A stretch of DNA of 64,000 nucleotides from Oleiagrimonas sp963821885 (GCA_963821885.1 CAWGFN010000003.1:372001-436000), one strand, 5' to 3'; shown: positions 10,301 through 18,060, counted from the stretch's first letter. The notes: generated from the letters alone by a model not told the origin. Translations and numbers: made by a program.

Positions 10301-12150
10301 ACCGAGGCAAGCGCGTCGGCGAGCAGCAGCTGCTTTTGCAGGCCGTGGTGCTGCTCGGTCTGGTCGATGAGGCTCCATATCTCGTCATAGCCCTGGTGGT
10401 CGAACGGCGCGCCCTCCATGCGCAGCCATATCTCGCGACCGTCCAGTCGTTTGACGGCGGCTTCCAGGATCGCACGGTGCCCTGACGCGAACGCGGCCTG
10501 GATATCACGGGCGGCTTGCAGACCCTTCTCGGGGTCCAGGTACAGGCTCGGCGCGCTGATGCCATAGAGCTCGTGGGGTTGCCCGGCGCCCAGGATGTCC
10601 GCCGCGCGCTGGTTGGCGCGTTGGATCACTCGGTCGCGCGTCAGCACCACGCCGACGGTGGAACTTTCCAGCATCGACTCGTTCAGCGCCTGAATGTCGC
10701 GCTCGCGCTGGGACAGGTCGATGCGATCCAGACCGTTTGAGATGTTGAACGCCAGCGTCTCCAGCAACTGCCGCAGCGATGTATCGAAGGAGTGCATCTC
10801 GCTGTGGTACACGCTCAGCAGGGCGCAGATCCGGCCGGCCCGCCGCAACGGCAGCGTGGCGATGGCCGCGAAGCCATGGTTCTGCGCCGCGCGTTCCCAG
10901 GGCGTGAGATCGGGATCGTTTCCGAACACCAGGTCGAACCGACTGCGGCCGTCGTGCCAGGTCTTGCCGCAGGGGCCACGGCCTTCCGGCAGGTCGCGTC
11001 GCGAGGAGATGCGTACTTCGTGCAGGTATTCGCGCCCCGGGCCGGCCGATGCGAGGGGCTTGAACCAGCCCGTGTCCGGATCCGGCGCGCCGATCCAGGC
11101 CAGCCGGAAGTGCGCGTGACGGACCGCCAGGTCGCAGATGGTTTGATAAAGATGTTGCGGGTCATCCTGGCGAACGATGGCCTTGTCCACCTCGGCGATC
11201 AGCACGTTGAACTCGGTCAGTCGGCGCAGGTCGCTGACATCGACCAGCATCACCACGGCGCCTTCGCAGCGGCCGTCCTCGTCCAGGCGAGGCGTGCTGG
11301 TCAGCTGGGCGAACCAGTTCGCGCCGTGTTCACGCCGCAACTCCAGGGTGCCGGCGAAGGGTTCGCCATGACGGATGGCGAGCAGGACGGCCTGGAGGTC
11401 CGGATCCCCAGCGCGCAGGTCCAGCACATCGCGAAGGTTCTTCTCGCGTATCGACTCGGTCGTCCGGCCAATCAGATGCTCGACGCTGGTGTTGGACCAC
11501 TCCACGGTGCCCAGTGAATCGGTGAACAGGATGCCGTTGGGCGTCGTGTCGGCGACCAGGGCCAGGCGGCGGATCGCGCGGTCGTTGCGGCCTCGCTCAA
11601 GGTCCTCCTGGTCCTGATCGAACAGCAGGCTGATCGACAGGGCGCCCAGGTCCAGAAGTTGACGGTGAAAGGCGTCGGGCAGCCCGGCATGCAGCGAGGT
11701 CAGGGCGAAGGTGCCCAGCAGTTCGTCGCCGCGGTTCATGATCGGGGCGGACCAGCACGAATGTATGTCGAAATCCTGCGCCACGTCCCTCACATGGGCC
11801 CAGTGCGGGTCATGGATGGCGTCGCCGACGTAGGTGGCCTTGCGCGACCAGGCCGTATGCGCACACGAACCGTTGCCATCGCCGGGGTAGGCGTCGTCGA
11901 GCCGGTCGAGCAGTTCGTGGGGGGCGCTGGGCGCGCTGATGAAATGCAGCTTGCCGCTTCCGGCATCGAGCCGCATGACCGTGGACACCATGCCATCGAC
12001 GGCACGTTCGAAGAGTGTGCAGATCTGGTCCAGTCGATCCTGCAGCGGGCCACGGCGGGCCACCACGGCCAGCAGGGCACGCTGCAGTTCAAGCAGCCGG
12101 GTTACCTGGGACTCGGCGAGCGAGTCCTGGGTCAGCTTCCTGGCGGACAT
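7381..12150 (-). CDS. Multi-sensor GGDEF/EAL protein with LOV-like and globin-like domains
   Basis: 1589 aa, no signal peptide or membrane helix, so a large cytosolic c-di-GMP turnover protein. Order (approximate residues): GAF 35-180, PAS 190-315, GAF 317-478, PAS 486-603, LOV-like PAS 617-720, GGDEF 735-890, globin-like region 900-1060, GAF-like 1060-1225, EAL 1240-1490, and a short tail. The GGDEF signature is intact at 812-816. EAL is intact (EALARL from 1276; IDDLGSGYSS, IAEGLED, QGYAIAHPM), so both synthesis and breakdown are possible. The LOV motif GHTCRFLQGPDTD puts Cys653 where the photoactive Cys sits; Asn685, Asn695 and Gln716 fall at flavin-contact positions. RIGRMHALIGLD (His999) resembles the proximal-haem His motif of globin-coupled sensors. 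ATG 12150 is preferred over TTG 12156. Light and oxygen sensing are inferred from motifs only. Confidence 0.88.
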   Translation of the reverse strand: MSARKLTQDSLAESQVTRLLELQRALLAVVARRGPLQDRLDQICTLFERAVDGMVSTVMRLDAGSGKLHFISAPSAPHELLDRLDDAYPGDGNGSCAHTAWSRKATYVGDAIHDPHWAHVRDVAQDFDIHSCWSAPIMNRGDELLGTFALTSLHAGLPDAFHRQLLDLGALSISLLFDQDQEDLERGRNDRAIRRLALVADTTPNGILFTDSLGTVEWSNTSVEHLIGRTTESIREKNLRDVLDLRAGDPDLQAVLLAIRHGEPFAGTLELRREHGANWFAQLTSTPRLDEDGRCEGAVVMLVDVSDLRRLTEFNVLIAEVDKAIVRQDDPQHLYQTICDLAVRHAHFRLAWIGAPDPDTGWFKPLASAGPGREYLHEVRISSRRDLPEGRGPCGKTWHDGRSRFDLVFGNDPDLTPWERAAQNHGFAAIATLPLRRAGRICALLSVYHSEMHSFDTSLRQLLETLAFNISNGLDRIDLSQRERDIQALNESMLESSTVGVVLTRDRVIQRANQRAADILGAGQPHELYGISAPSLYLDPEKGLQAARDIQAAFASGHRAILEAAVKRLDGREIWLRMEGAPFDHQGYDEIWSLIDQTEQHHGLQKQLLLADALASVQEGVIITGPDQRIVYANQAFDALTGYDFDEVFGHTCRFLQGPDTDPSAVARIHDDLHNGGGFVGEILNYRKDGSRFWNLLTITPLRDESGNITHFVGVQRDITDLRELNTRLEHLAFHDELTGLPNRRALDRYFAEQLPAVVKSGQHIALGIIDLDDFKAINDTHGHDHGDLLLKTVAERIGPRMGPQDFLARLGGDEFVVVLGGDNDTSEHGLLRARIDAIGQCFAEPFDIGLDAPLDMGLSMGVALCPAHATAGGELLRLADEALFQAKRHKLDRSRWWSIHGETESADMQARIEPYGSQAADILELARRHLTSDLARIVKAFHDALLQDPQVGRLLESLQPTEQAQLRQKHLEHLMFLLRGDISRADMVATGKRIGRMHALIGLDSVLLMRWMAHFHECLGDRCGTLPIAPRHRYRLSQLLDQRLQDDLQAQLEAQGAVQDRYAAVIEHLMPDRGSGWNDAIGFELRLLTRLPGLCCCMVLRPGSVDSLSIESSAGRAARPVTRILRQHYGDGDEAQIMPGEDSLIARSWQGVDIRTIPGIGADAEPGSGSLPADLVNANVHAAACIPVLDEQRMPVALLLLLGNLPNQFESKYMRQFMRNLQLRGNEIWQRSTRPPPPVPHEQAVAYRHRLFHGGLRMLLQPVIDLNDGHVVKAEALARLELEDGSVLGPDTFLPLLRHGEMDTLFQRGLDIALGNLVMLDRQGLHIDLSLNIAPRTLAEPDCRTWVEERLQRHGVEPHRLVLEVLENQRVDRSLRDAGVRRLGELGVRFAIDDLGSGYSSLRRLASLPFHAVKVDQDLLSRLYIDPVQSVSLISAVVQIGRDFGCQVIAEGLEDLGMIEVARLLGAGLGQGYAIAHPMPAVDLPAWSRAFRFENHGKTLHTPLGALAFQWISLRHGSLHTPALEDCPLTPLINCGGHGSSTTAALHAAVHAAPEDESAARRLLEHVQDCIRRSNGHRVPRKSGADWT

Positions 12151-12253
12151 GTGCAACGCCTATGGAGTGCGCATGGGCATCATCGCATGGTTGCGCGCCG
12201 TGTCGCGACCCGGCTGTACGGCCATGATGCACCGCAGCATAGACGTGCGTGGT

Positions 12254-13294
12254 TCAGTCGGCGAGCTGCCAGTCCAGGGTCTGGCCGGCCCGCAGGGGCA
12301 CGCCCGCGGTACCGCCAAAGTCGATCTCGGCCGGCACCGTCCACGACTCGCGCACCAGGGTGATGGTGTCGCGGTTTCGCGGCAGGCCGTAGAAGTCCGC
12401 GCCGTGATGGCTGGCGAAGCCTTCCAGCCGGTCCAGGGCGCCGGCGGCCTCGAATGCCTCGGCGTAGAACTCGATGCCGGCGTGCGCGGAGAAGATCCCT
12501 GCGCACCCACAGTCGCTTTCCTTGGCATGGCGCGGGTGCGGCGCGCTGTCGGTGCCGAGGAAGAAGCTCGGGTCGCCGCTGGTGGCGACGTCGACCAGCG
12601 CCCGGCGATGGGTTTCGCGCTTGAGCACGGGCAGGCAGTAATGGTGCGGACGCAGGCCGCCGACGAAGAGTGCGTTGCGATTCATCAGGAGATGCTGCGG
12701 GGTGATCGTGGCGCCGACGTGCGCCGGCGCGTCGCGCACGAACTGCGCGGCCTCGCGGGTGGTGATGTGTTCGAGCACCATGCGCAGTGCGGGGAAGTCG
12801 CGCTGCAGCGGTTGCAGGTGGCGCTCGACGAAGACCGGTTCGCGGTCGAACATGTCGACATCCGGGTCGGTGACCTCGCCATGCATCAGCAAGGGCAGGC
12901 CATGCTCCTGCATGGCTTCCAGGACGGTATGCACGCGCCGGATGTCGGTGACGCCACTGGCGGCGTTGGTGGTGGCGCCGGCCGGGTAGTACTTGACCGC
13001 GTGCACGAAGCCGCTGGCGCGGGCCTCGGCAATGTCCGCGGCGGTCGTGGCCTCGGTCAGGTACAGCGTCATCAGCGGCTCGAAGGCGCTGCCTTCGGGC
13101 AGGGCAGCCAGGATGCGTTCGCGGTAGGCCCGGGCCAGCGCCACCGTGGCCACCGGCGGTTTCAGGTTGGGCATCACGATGGCGCGCGCGAAACGGCGCG
13201 CGGTATGCGGGAGCACGGCGGCGAGCATGGCGCCGTCACGCAGGTGCAGGTGCCAGTCGTCGGGGCGGGTCAGGGTCAGTCGGGTCGGGCTCAT
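12254..13294 (-). CDS. pyrC: Dihydroorotase (class II)
   Basis: Zinc amidohydrolase catalysing cyclisation of carbamoyl-aspartate to dihydroorotate, step three of pyrimidine synthesis. 346 aa, matching the 348 aa E. coli enzyme and the class II (short, homodimeric) type. Visible motifs: DDWHLHLRDG with the first metal-binding His pair, MPNLKPPV, the carboxylated-Lys region (AVKYYPAG), LMHGEV, LEHITT, and the catalytic stretch FFLGTDSAPH. Standalone, transcribed in the same direction as the c-di-GMP gene downstream with about 100 bases between them. Upstream it is separated from the Arg-rich protein gene by 51 bases, so co-transcription is possible but no functional link is evident. Confidence 0.95.
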   Translation of the reverse strand: MSPTRLTLTRPDDWHLHLRDGAMLAAVLPHTARRFARAIVMPNLKPPVATVALARAYRERILAALPEGSAFEPLMTLYLTEATTAADIAEARASGFVHAVKYYPAGATTNAASGVTDIRRVHTVLEAMQEHGLPLLMHGEVTDPDVDMFDREPVFVERHLQPLQRDFPALRMVLEHITTREAAQFVRDAPAHVGATITPQHLLMNRNALFVGGLRPHHYCLPVLKRETHRRALVDVATSGDPSFFLGTDSAPHPRHAKESDCGCAGIFSAHAGIEFYAEAFEAAGALDRLEGFASHHGADFYGLPRNRDTITLVRESWTVPAEIDFGGTAGVPLRAGQTLDWQLAD

Positions 13295-13345
13295 GGCCCT
13301 AGTGTAGCCGTTTGCGCGGGGCCGGCAGGCGGCCCCGCGTGACGG

Positions 13346-13759
13346 CTAGTTGCCGGAGGCCGGCGTGCCCTGCTGGCGCTGCTGGATGCGGCCGGCACGC
13401 CGGTCGAGCCGGTGGGACCGGCGATCGCCCCTGCGTTCGATGCGTCGGGCGCGACGATCGCCGTGGCGCTCGATGCGCTGGGACCGACGGTCACCGCGAC
13501 GGTCCAGGCGGTTGGCGGCCCGAACATGGCCGTTGCTGCGCAGGCGGTTCGCGCGACGGTCGCTGCGACGGTCCACGCGGTTGGCGCGATGCTGCGAGCG
13601 ACGGTCGACGCGGCGGGCGTGATGCTCGGAACGGGCGTCCACGCGCCGGGCGCGATGCTCGATGCGCTGGGGCGCCTGGCTTCCCGCCGTCTGGGCGGAG
13701 GCAACACCGGTGCCCAGCAGGCAGGCCGTGGCAAGCAGGGTGGCAAGCAATGTCTTCAT
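13346..13759 (-). CDS. Secreted Arg-rich repeat protein of unknown function (137 aa)
   Basis: I do not recognise the family. ATG 13759 begins a clear signal peptide (MKTLLATLLATACLLGTGVASAQT, cleavage after ASA) and has a purine-rich GAGAGAGAG ribosome site. The mature ~114 aa is almost wholly made of degenerate units of 6-8 residues such as RRVDRRSQHRANR and RRGDRRSHRLDRR, rich in Arg, Asp, His and Asn, with a pI far above 10. The DNA is repetitive accordingly (cggtcgacgcggcg-like words). Such proteins may bind nucleic acid, lipid A or metal in the periplasm, but nothing in the sequence decides this. It is not a shadow: signal peptide, start signal and stop all agree in this frame. An upstream in-frame start at 13840 would bury the signal peptide and is rejected. 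Confidence 0.65.
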   Translation of the reverse strand: MKTLLATLLATACLLGTGVASAQTAGSQAPQRIEHRARRVDARSEHHARRVDRRSQHRANRVDRRSDRRANRLRSNGHVRAANRLDRRGDRRSQRIERHGDRRARRIERRGDRRSHRLDRRAGRIQQRQQGTPASGN

Positions 13760-13912
13760 GGCATGGTCTCTCTCTCTTGTCCGGGCTCGCGGCGCAAGCC
13801 CCGGGTCATGGAAACGCATGTGGGCGCGGCGGGTTGACACGGTGTCCCGCGCGCGGCGTCACATTGCTTCATCGCGCACCGCCGGGGCGGGCCCATTGAC
13901 GCCCCGATGTTC

Positions 13913-13973
13913 TCGATTGAGTTTTTATATATGGACATATAGACGTCCAAATACATGTGGACCATGAAGGTCC
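13913..13973. promoter_or_regulatory. AT-rich intergenic segment with two inverted repeats
   Basis: An unusual AT-rich island (GTTTTTATATATGGACATAT from 13921) in a GC-rich window. TGGAC (13932-13936) pairs with GTCCA (13945-13949) and GGACC (13959-13963) with GGTCC (13969-13973). It lies between the divergent Arg-rich protein gene and the small ORF/LysR pair, where promoters and operators for both are expected. No consensus is assigned. Confidence 0.4.
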
Positions 13974-14030
13974 GTCCTGATATGTTCCAGAGGCATGGCC
14001 GGCGCGGTTCCGGCTCGAGAGGATCACGTC

Positions 14031-14144
14031 ATGAGCAACGCCCGCCATCACATGCACAATGCGTGCACGCATCCCGCCCGCCAGTCCTGGAGCCCGGGTG
14101 CGCTGCATCGTCATCGATGGTCGCGTCTGGAACCGTCCCCATGA
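14031..14144 (+). CDS. Small ORF (37 aa) translationally coupled to the LysR gene
   Basis: ATG 14031 has AGAGGA seven bases upstream (14018-14023). The ORF reads MSNARHHMHNACTHP... and ends in a TGA that overlaps the ATG of the LysR gene (ATGA, 14141-14144). The peptide is rich in His (8 of 37) and Arg and has one Cys. The next gene is CysB-like and has no ribosome site of its own as good as this one, so a regulatory leader or coupling ORF is plausible. It is too short to assign a family, and it could also be a chance ORF with a good start. Confidence 0.45.
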   Translation: MSNARHHMHNACTHPARQSWSPGALHRHRWSRLEPSP

Positions 14145-15142
14145 CGCTGATCCAGCTTCGCTATCTCGTCTCCATCGCCGATTCCGGGCTCAACATCACG
14201 CTCGCCGCCGAGCGCATCCACGCCACGCAGCCCGGGCTGAGCAAGCAACTCAAGCAACTGGAGGGCGAACTCGGTTTCCAGGTGTTCGCGCGCAAGGGCA
14301 AGAGCCTGGCCGCGGTGACCCCGGCCGGACAGCAGGTCATCGCCCGCGCCCGCGCCATTCTCGATGAAGCCCGCAGCATCCGCGCGCTGGCCGCCAACCT
14401 GCGCGGCGACCCGCACGGCGACCTCACGCTCCTGACCACGCACACCCAGGCTCGATTCGTGCTGCCCAAGGCCATTTCGGCATTCGGTCGCATGCATCCG
14501 CGCGTCAGGTTGCACCTGCGGCCCCACGGCGAGGCACGGATTCCTGCCCTGCTGGCTGGCGACCATGCCGACCTGGCGATCGTGAGCAGCAGTGGCACGG
14601 CGCCAACCGGCGGCCTGGCCATCCCGCTGTACCGCTGGCGACGCAGGCTGGTCGTGCCGCGGGGGCATGTGCTGTCGCGACTGTCGCGGCCGCTGCGCAT
14701 GGGCGACCTGGCCGGGCAGCCGCTGGTCAGCTACGACTCGTCCCTGCGGCCCGAATCCTCGCTGCAGCAAGCCTTCCACGCGGCCGGCTTGCAGCCGGTC
14801 CTGGCCTGCACGTCCAGCGATGCCGACCTGATCAAGACCTACGTGCGCGCCGGACTGGGCGTGGGCGTGCTGGCCGAGATGGCGCTCGATCGCCGCGACG
14901 AAGTCGACCTGGCATGCCTGGATGCCGATCATCTTCTGCCCGAATGCACCGCGTGGCTGATCCTTCGGCGCGACCGCGTGCTGCGCAGTTATGTCCTTGA
15001 TCTCGCCTGCCAGCTGGCGCCGCAACTGCAGCGCCAGGAACTGCAATCGGCGCTTGCCGGGGATGCCGGGACGACATGGCGCAAGCCACCGGGCTGGTCC
15101 GAACTGGGCGCGAATCCGCTGCGTGGGCGCATGTCGGCCTGA
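14141..15142 (+). CDS. LysR-type transcriptional regulator, CysB/Cbl subgroup
   Basis: 333 aa. An N-terminal winged helix (LRYLVSIADSGLNITLAAERIHATQPGLSKQLKQLE, residues 5-40) is followed by a LysR effector domain. Several stretches match CysB/Cbl rather than generic LysR: ARKGKSLAAVTPAGQQVI, TTHTQARFVLP and DADLIKTYVRAGLGVGVLAEMALD. CysB proteins activate sulfate assimilation and cysteine genes in response to N-acetylserine or O-acetylserine. A cysK gene lies in this window at 24.4 kb, but not next to it. ATG 14141 was chosen because the conserved domain starts there and it overlaps the stop of the small upstream ORF. Target genes are unknown; the adjacent cyd genes have their own upstream site and are not obvious targets. 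CysB itself and a paralogue cannot be told apart. Confidence 0.85.
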   Translation: MTLIQLRYLVSIADSGLNITLAAERIHATQPGLSKQLKQLEGELGFQVFARKGKSLAAVTPAGQQVIARARAILDEARSIRALAANLRGDPHGDLTLLTTHTQARFVLPKAISAFGRMHPRVRLHLRPHGEARIPALLAGDHADLAIVSSSGTAPTGGLAIPLYRWRRRLVVPRGHVLSRLSRPLRMGDLAGQPLVSYDSSLRPESSLQQAFHAAGLQPVLACTSSDADLIKTYVRAGLGVGVLAEMALDRRDEVDLACLDADHLLPECTAWLILRRDRVLRSYVLDLACQLAPQLQRQELQSALAGDAGTTWRKPPGWSELGANPLRGRMSA

Positions 15143-15160
15143 GTCGCGGGCCGGCAAGGC

Positions 15161-15174
15161 TTGATCCAGGTCAA
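15161..15174 (+). promoter_or_regulatory. FNR/Anr-type box upstream of cydA
   Basis: TTGATCCAGGTCAA matches TTGAT-N4-GTCAA/ATCAA, the site of FNR/Anr oxygen regulators. It lies 168 bases before the cydA start. A GACACT at 15201-15206 could be a -10 for a class II arrangement, but this is weak. Confidence 0.65.
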
Positions 15175-15252
15175 TTCCATGCGGTACCGGGGGCGATCGC
15201 GACACTCTGTCCACGGTTCGTGCCTGGACGTTGGGCTATGCTGTCCTCCGAT

Positions 15253-15272
15253 CGTGCACGAACGTGCACGAA
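15253..15272 (+). repeat. Tandem 10-bp repeat in the cydA leader
   Basis: CGTGCACGAA occurs twice in direct succession (15253-15262 and 15263-15272). Each copy holds the palindrome CGTGCACG. Position is about 70 bases before the cydA ATG. Confidence 0.6.
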
Positions 15273-15341
15273 GGATGGCCTGCATGCGCCGGACCCCGGC
15301 CTGCAGGCGCGCACTTGCTTGCTGGTCATGGGAGACTGGGC

Positions 15342-16910
15342 ATGATCGATCCGACCGTCGTCGAACTGTCACGGTGGCAATTCGCCGCCACCGCGCTCTA
15401 CCACTTTCTCTTCGTGCCCCTGACACTCGGTCTTTCCTTCATCCTTGCCGCGATGGAGACGATCTACGTCGTCACCGGCAAGGTCATCTACAAGGAGATG
15501 ACCCAGTTCTGGGGCAAGCTGTTCCTGATCAACTTCGCCATCGGCGTGGCCACCGGCCTGACCATGGAGTTCGAGTTCGGGACCAACTGGTCGTTCTACT
15601 CCAGCTTCGTCGGCGACATCTTCGGCGCGCCGCTGGCGATCGAGGGCCTGATGGCCTTCTTCATGGAGTCGACCTTCGTCGGCATCATGGTGTTCGGCTG
15701 GAGTCGCCTCAAGCGCGGCCAGCACCTGGCGGTGACCTACCTGGTGGCGCTGGGTTCGAACCTCTCGGCGCTGTGGATCCTGATCGCCAACAGCTTCATG
15801 CAGGACCCGCAGGGCGCCTCGTTCAATCCGCATACCATGCGCATGGAGCTGAGCAGCTTCACCGACCTGATCTTCAGCCATGATGCGCAGGCCAAGTTCG
15901 TGCACACCTCCATCGCCGGCTACGTCACCGCGGCGATCTTCGTGTGCGGCATCAGCGCCTTCTACATGCTGCGCAAGCGGCATATCGAACTGGCGCGTCG
16001 CTCGTTCCGGATCGCGGCGATCTTCGGCGTGCTGGCCACGCTGGGCGTGATCACCCTGGGCGACGCCCTGGGTTTCGTCGGCGGCCAGGCGCAGCCGACC
16101 AAGCTGGCGGCGATGGAGGCCCTGTGGAAGAGCGAGCAGGGGCCGATGCCGTTCAACGTGGTGGCCTTCCCGTCGCAGAAGGACCACAGGAACGTCGGGC
16201 AGGTGCAGGTGCCCTATGCGCTGTCGCTGCTGGTCACGCACACGCTGGATGGCACGGTGCCGGGCGTGGACACCCTGGAGGCGCTCTCCACGCAGCGCAT
16301 CCGCAACGGCATCCCGGCGGTGCAGGCGCTGCAGGCGCTGTCGAAGAACCCCGACGACACCGCCGCGCTGGCGACCTTCCGCAAGCATCAGGACGACCTC
16401 GGCTACGGCTTCCTGGTGCAGGGCTTCCAGCCGGATCTGGACAAGGTCACCGACGCCGACGTGCAGGCGGCCGCACGGGCCAGCATCCCGCCGGTGGCGC
16501 CGGTGTTCTGGTCCTTCCGCGCCATGGTCGCGGCGGGCTTCGCGATGCTCGGGTTCTTCATCCTCGCGGTGCTGTTCTCGCTGCGCAACGACGTCGAGCG
16601 ACGGCGCTGGTTCCTGAAGATCGCGCCATGGATGATCCCTGTGCCCTTCATCGCCTGCGAGACGGGCTGGCTGGTGGCCGAGCTGGGCCGGCAGCCCTGG
16701 ACGGTCTACGGCATCCTGCCCACCTGGATGTCGGCGTCCACGCATAGCGTCGCCTACATGGTGTTCTCGCTGACCGGCTTCGTGCTGATCTACAGCGCGT
16801 TCATCGTGGTGGAGATGTTCCTGATGGTGCGCGCGGTCCGCCAGGGCCCCGGGCACCACGACGGCGGCGATGCCGCGTCGAATCTCGAACTGGCCAACGA
16901 GGAGGCCTGA
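15342..16910 (+). CDS. cydA: Cytochrome bd ubiquinol oxidase subunit I
   Basis: Inner-membrane quinol oxidase subunit that carries the haems b558, b595 and d and the quinol site; it reduces O2 with high affinity. 522 aa with about nine membrane helices, the usual size for CydA. Landmarks: YHFLFVPLT (His21, haem b595 ligand region), EFGTNWSFYSSFVGDIFGAP, MAFFMESTFVG, GSNLSALWILIANSFMQDP, KFVHTSIAGY (haem b558 His region), the Q-loop hydrophilic stretch 250-380 and GWLVAELGRQPWTVYG. ATG 15342 has GGAGA six bases upstream. First gene of cydA-cydB-cydX-like-cydD-cydC, preceded by an FNR-type box and a tandem repeat. Confidence 0.97.
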   Translation: MIDPTVVELSRWQFAATALYHFLFVPLTLGLSFILAAMETIYVVTGKVIYKEMTQFWGKLFLINFAIGVATGLTMEFEFGTNWSFYSSFVGDIFGAPLAIEGLMAFFMESTFVGIMVFGWSRLKRGQHLAVTYLVALGSNLSALWILIANSFMQDPQGASFNPHTMRMELSSFTDLIFSHDAQAKFVHTSIAGYVTAAIFVCGISAFYMLRKRHIELARRSFRIAAIFGVLATLGVITLGDALGFVGGQAQPTKLAAMEALWKSEQGPMPFNVVAFPSQKDHRNVGQVQVPYALSLLVTHTLDGTVPGVDTLEALSTQRIRNGIPAVQALQALSKNPDDTAALATFRKHQDDLGYGFLVQGFQPDLDKVTDADVQAAARASIPPVAPVFWSFRAMVAAGFAMLGFFILAVLFSLRNDVERRRWFLKIAPWMIPVPFIACETGWLVAELGRQPWTVYGILPTWMSASTHSVAYMVFSLTGFVLIYSAFIVVEMFLMVRAVRQGPGHHDGGDAASNLELANEEA

Positions 16911-16913
16911 GCC

Positions 16914-18047
16914 ATGGAAATCTATCTGATCCTCAAAGTGGTCTGGTGGCTGCTGCTGGGCGTGTTGCTGATGGGCCTGGCGGTGATGGTCGGCATGGAC
17001 ATGGGCGTGGGCACGATCCTGCGCTACGTCGGCCGCAACGACCTCGAGCGCCGCGTGGCGCTGAACATCATCGGCCCGCACTGGGACGGCAACCAGGTCT
17101 GGTTCATCCTCGGCGGCGGCGCGGTGTTCGCGGCCTTCCCGTTGATCTACGCCACCGCCTTCTCGGGCTTCTACGTGGTCATGCTGTTGCTTCTATGGAG
17201 CATGATCGTGCGCCCGCTGGGCTTCGAGTACCGCAGCAAGATGCCTTCGGCGCGCTGGCGCGGCATGTGGGACTGGTCGCTGTTCGTCAGCGGTTTCCTG
17301 CCGATGCTGGTGTTCGGCGCGGCCATCGGCAACATCCTCGAGGGCGTGCCGTTCGGGTTCAGCTGGAACCTGACCTCGACCTACACCGGAAGCTTCCTGG
17401 CGCTGTTCAACCCGTTCGCGATCCTGTGCGGCGTGCTGTCGGTGGCGCTGTCGGTGATGATGGGCTCGCTGACCGTGATGAATGGCGCCGAGGGCGTGAT
17501 GTGGCAGCGCGCGCGACGCCTGGCGCTGGGCGCCGCGGCGGTAGCCGTGGTGCTGTTCGCGGCCGGCGGTTTCTGGGTCCACGCCATCGACGGCTTCACC
17601 CTGGCCAGCGGCCCGTCGGGCAACCTGGCGCAGACGCCGTTGCAGCAGACGGTGACGCGCGGCGCCGGCGCCTGGCTGGCCAACTACGGCGCGCACCCGC
17701 TGCTGTGGCTGGTGCCGGCGCTCGGCTTCGCCGGCATGATCGGCGCGGCGCTGGCCGCGCGCGCCGGTCGCTCGCACCTGGGCTGGTGGCTCGGCGCGGG
17801 CGCCTGGATCGGCGTGATCGGCAGCGTCGGCGCGGCGATGTTTCCGTTCATGATGCCCTCCAGCAGCCACCCCTCGCAGAGCCTGACGGCGTGGAACGCC
17901 AGCTCCAGCCAGCACACGCTGACCTGGATGGTCGGTTTCGCGGTGGTCTTCGTGCCGCTGGTGGTGTGGTACACGAGCTGGGCGTTCTACGTGATGCGCG
18001 GCAAGGTCCGGCCCGAGCATGTGGCCGCCGACGAACACGCCTACTGA
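16914..18047 (+). CDS. cydB: Cytochrome bd ubiquinol oxidase subunit II
   Basis: 377 aa polytopic inner-membrane partner of CydA, with about eight hydrophobic helices. Characteristic stretches include DMGVGTILRYVG, GPHWDGNQVWFILGGGAVFAAFP, RPLGFEYRSKM and the C-terminal PSSSHPSQSLTAWNASSSQHTL. Subunit II stabilises the haem pocket; it carries no haem of its own in E. coli. It starts three bases after the cydA stop, and 13 bases separate it from the small cydX-like gene, so the three are co-transcribed. Confidence 0.97.
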   Translation: MEIYLILKVVWWLLLGVLLMGLAVMVGMDMGVGTILRYVGRNDLERRVALNIIGPHWDGNQVWFILGGGAVFAAFPLIYATAFSGFYVVMLLLLWSMIVRPLGFEYRSKMPSARWRGMWDWSLFVSGFLPMLVFGAAIGNILEGVPFGFSWNLTSTYTGSFLALFNPFAILCGVLSVALSVMMGSLTVMNGAEGVMWQRARRLALGAAAVAVVLFAAGGFWVHAIDGFTLASGPSGNLAQTPLQQTVTRGAGAWLANYGAHPLLWLVPALGFAGMIGAALAARAGRSHLGWWLGAGAWIGVIGSVGAAMFPFMMPSSSHPSQSLTAWNASSSQHTLTWMVGFAVVFVPLVVWYTSWAFYVMRGKVRPEHVAADEHAY

Positions 18048-18060
18048 GGGAGACACGGAC

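Noticed and set aside
13346..13840. Start at 13840 for the Arg-rich protein
   Set aside because: It would add 27 residues before a perfect signal peptide. ATG 13759 has the better ribosome site.
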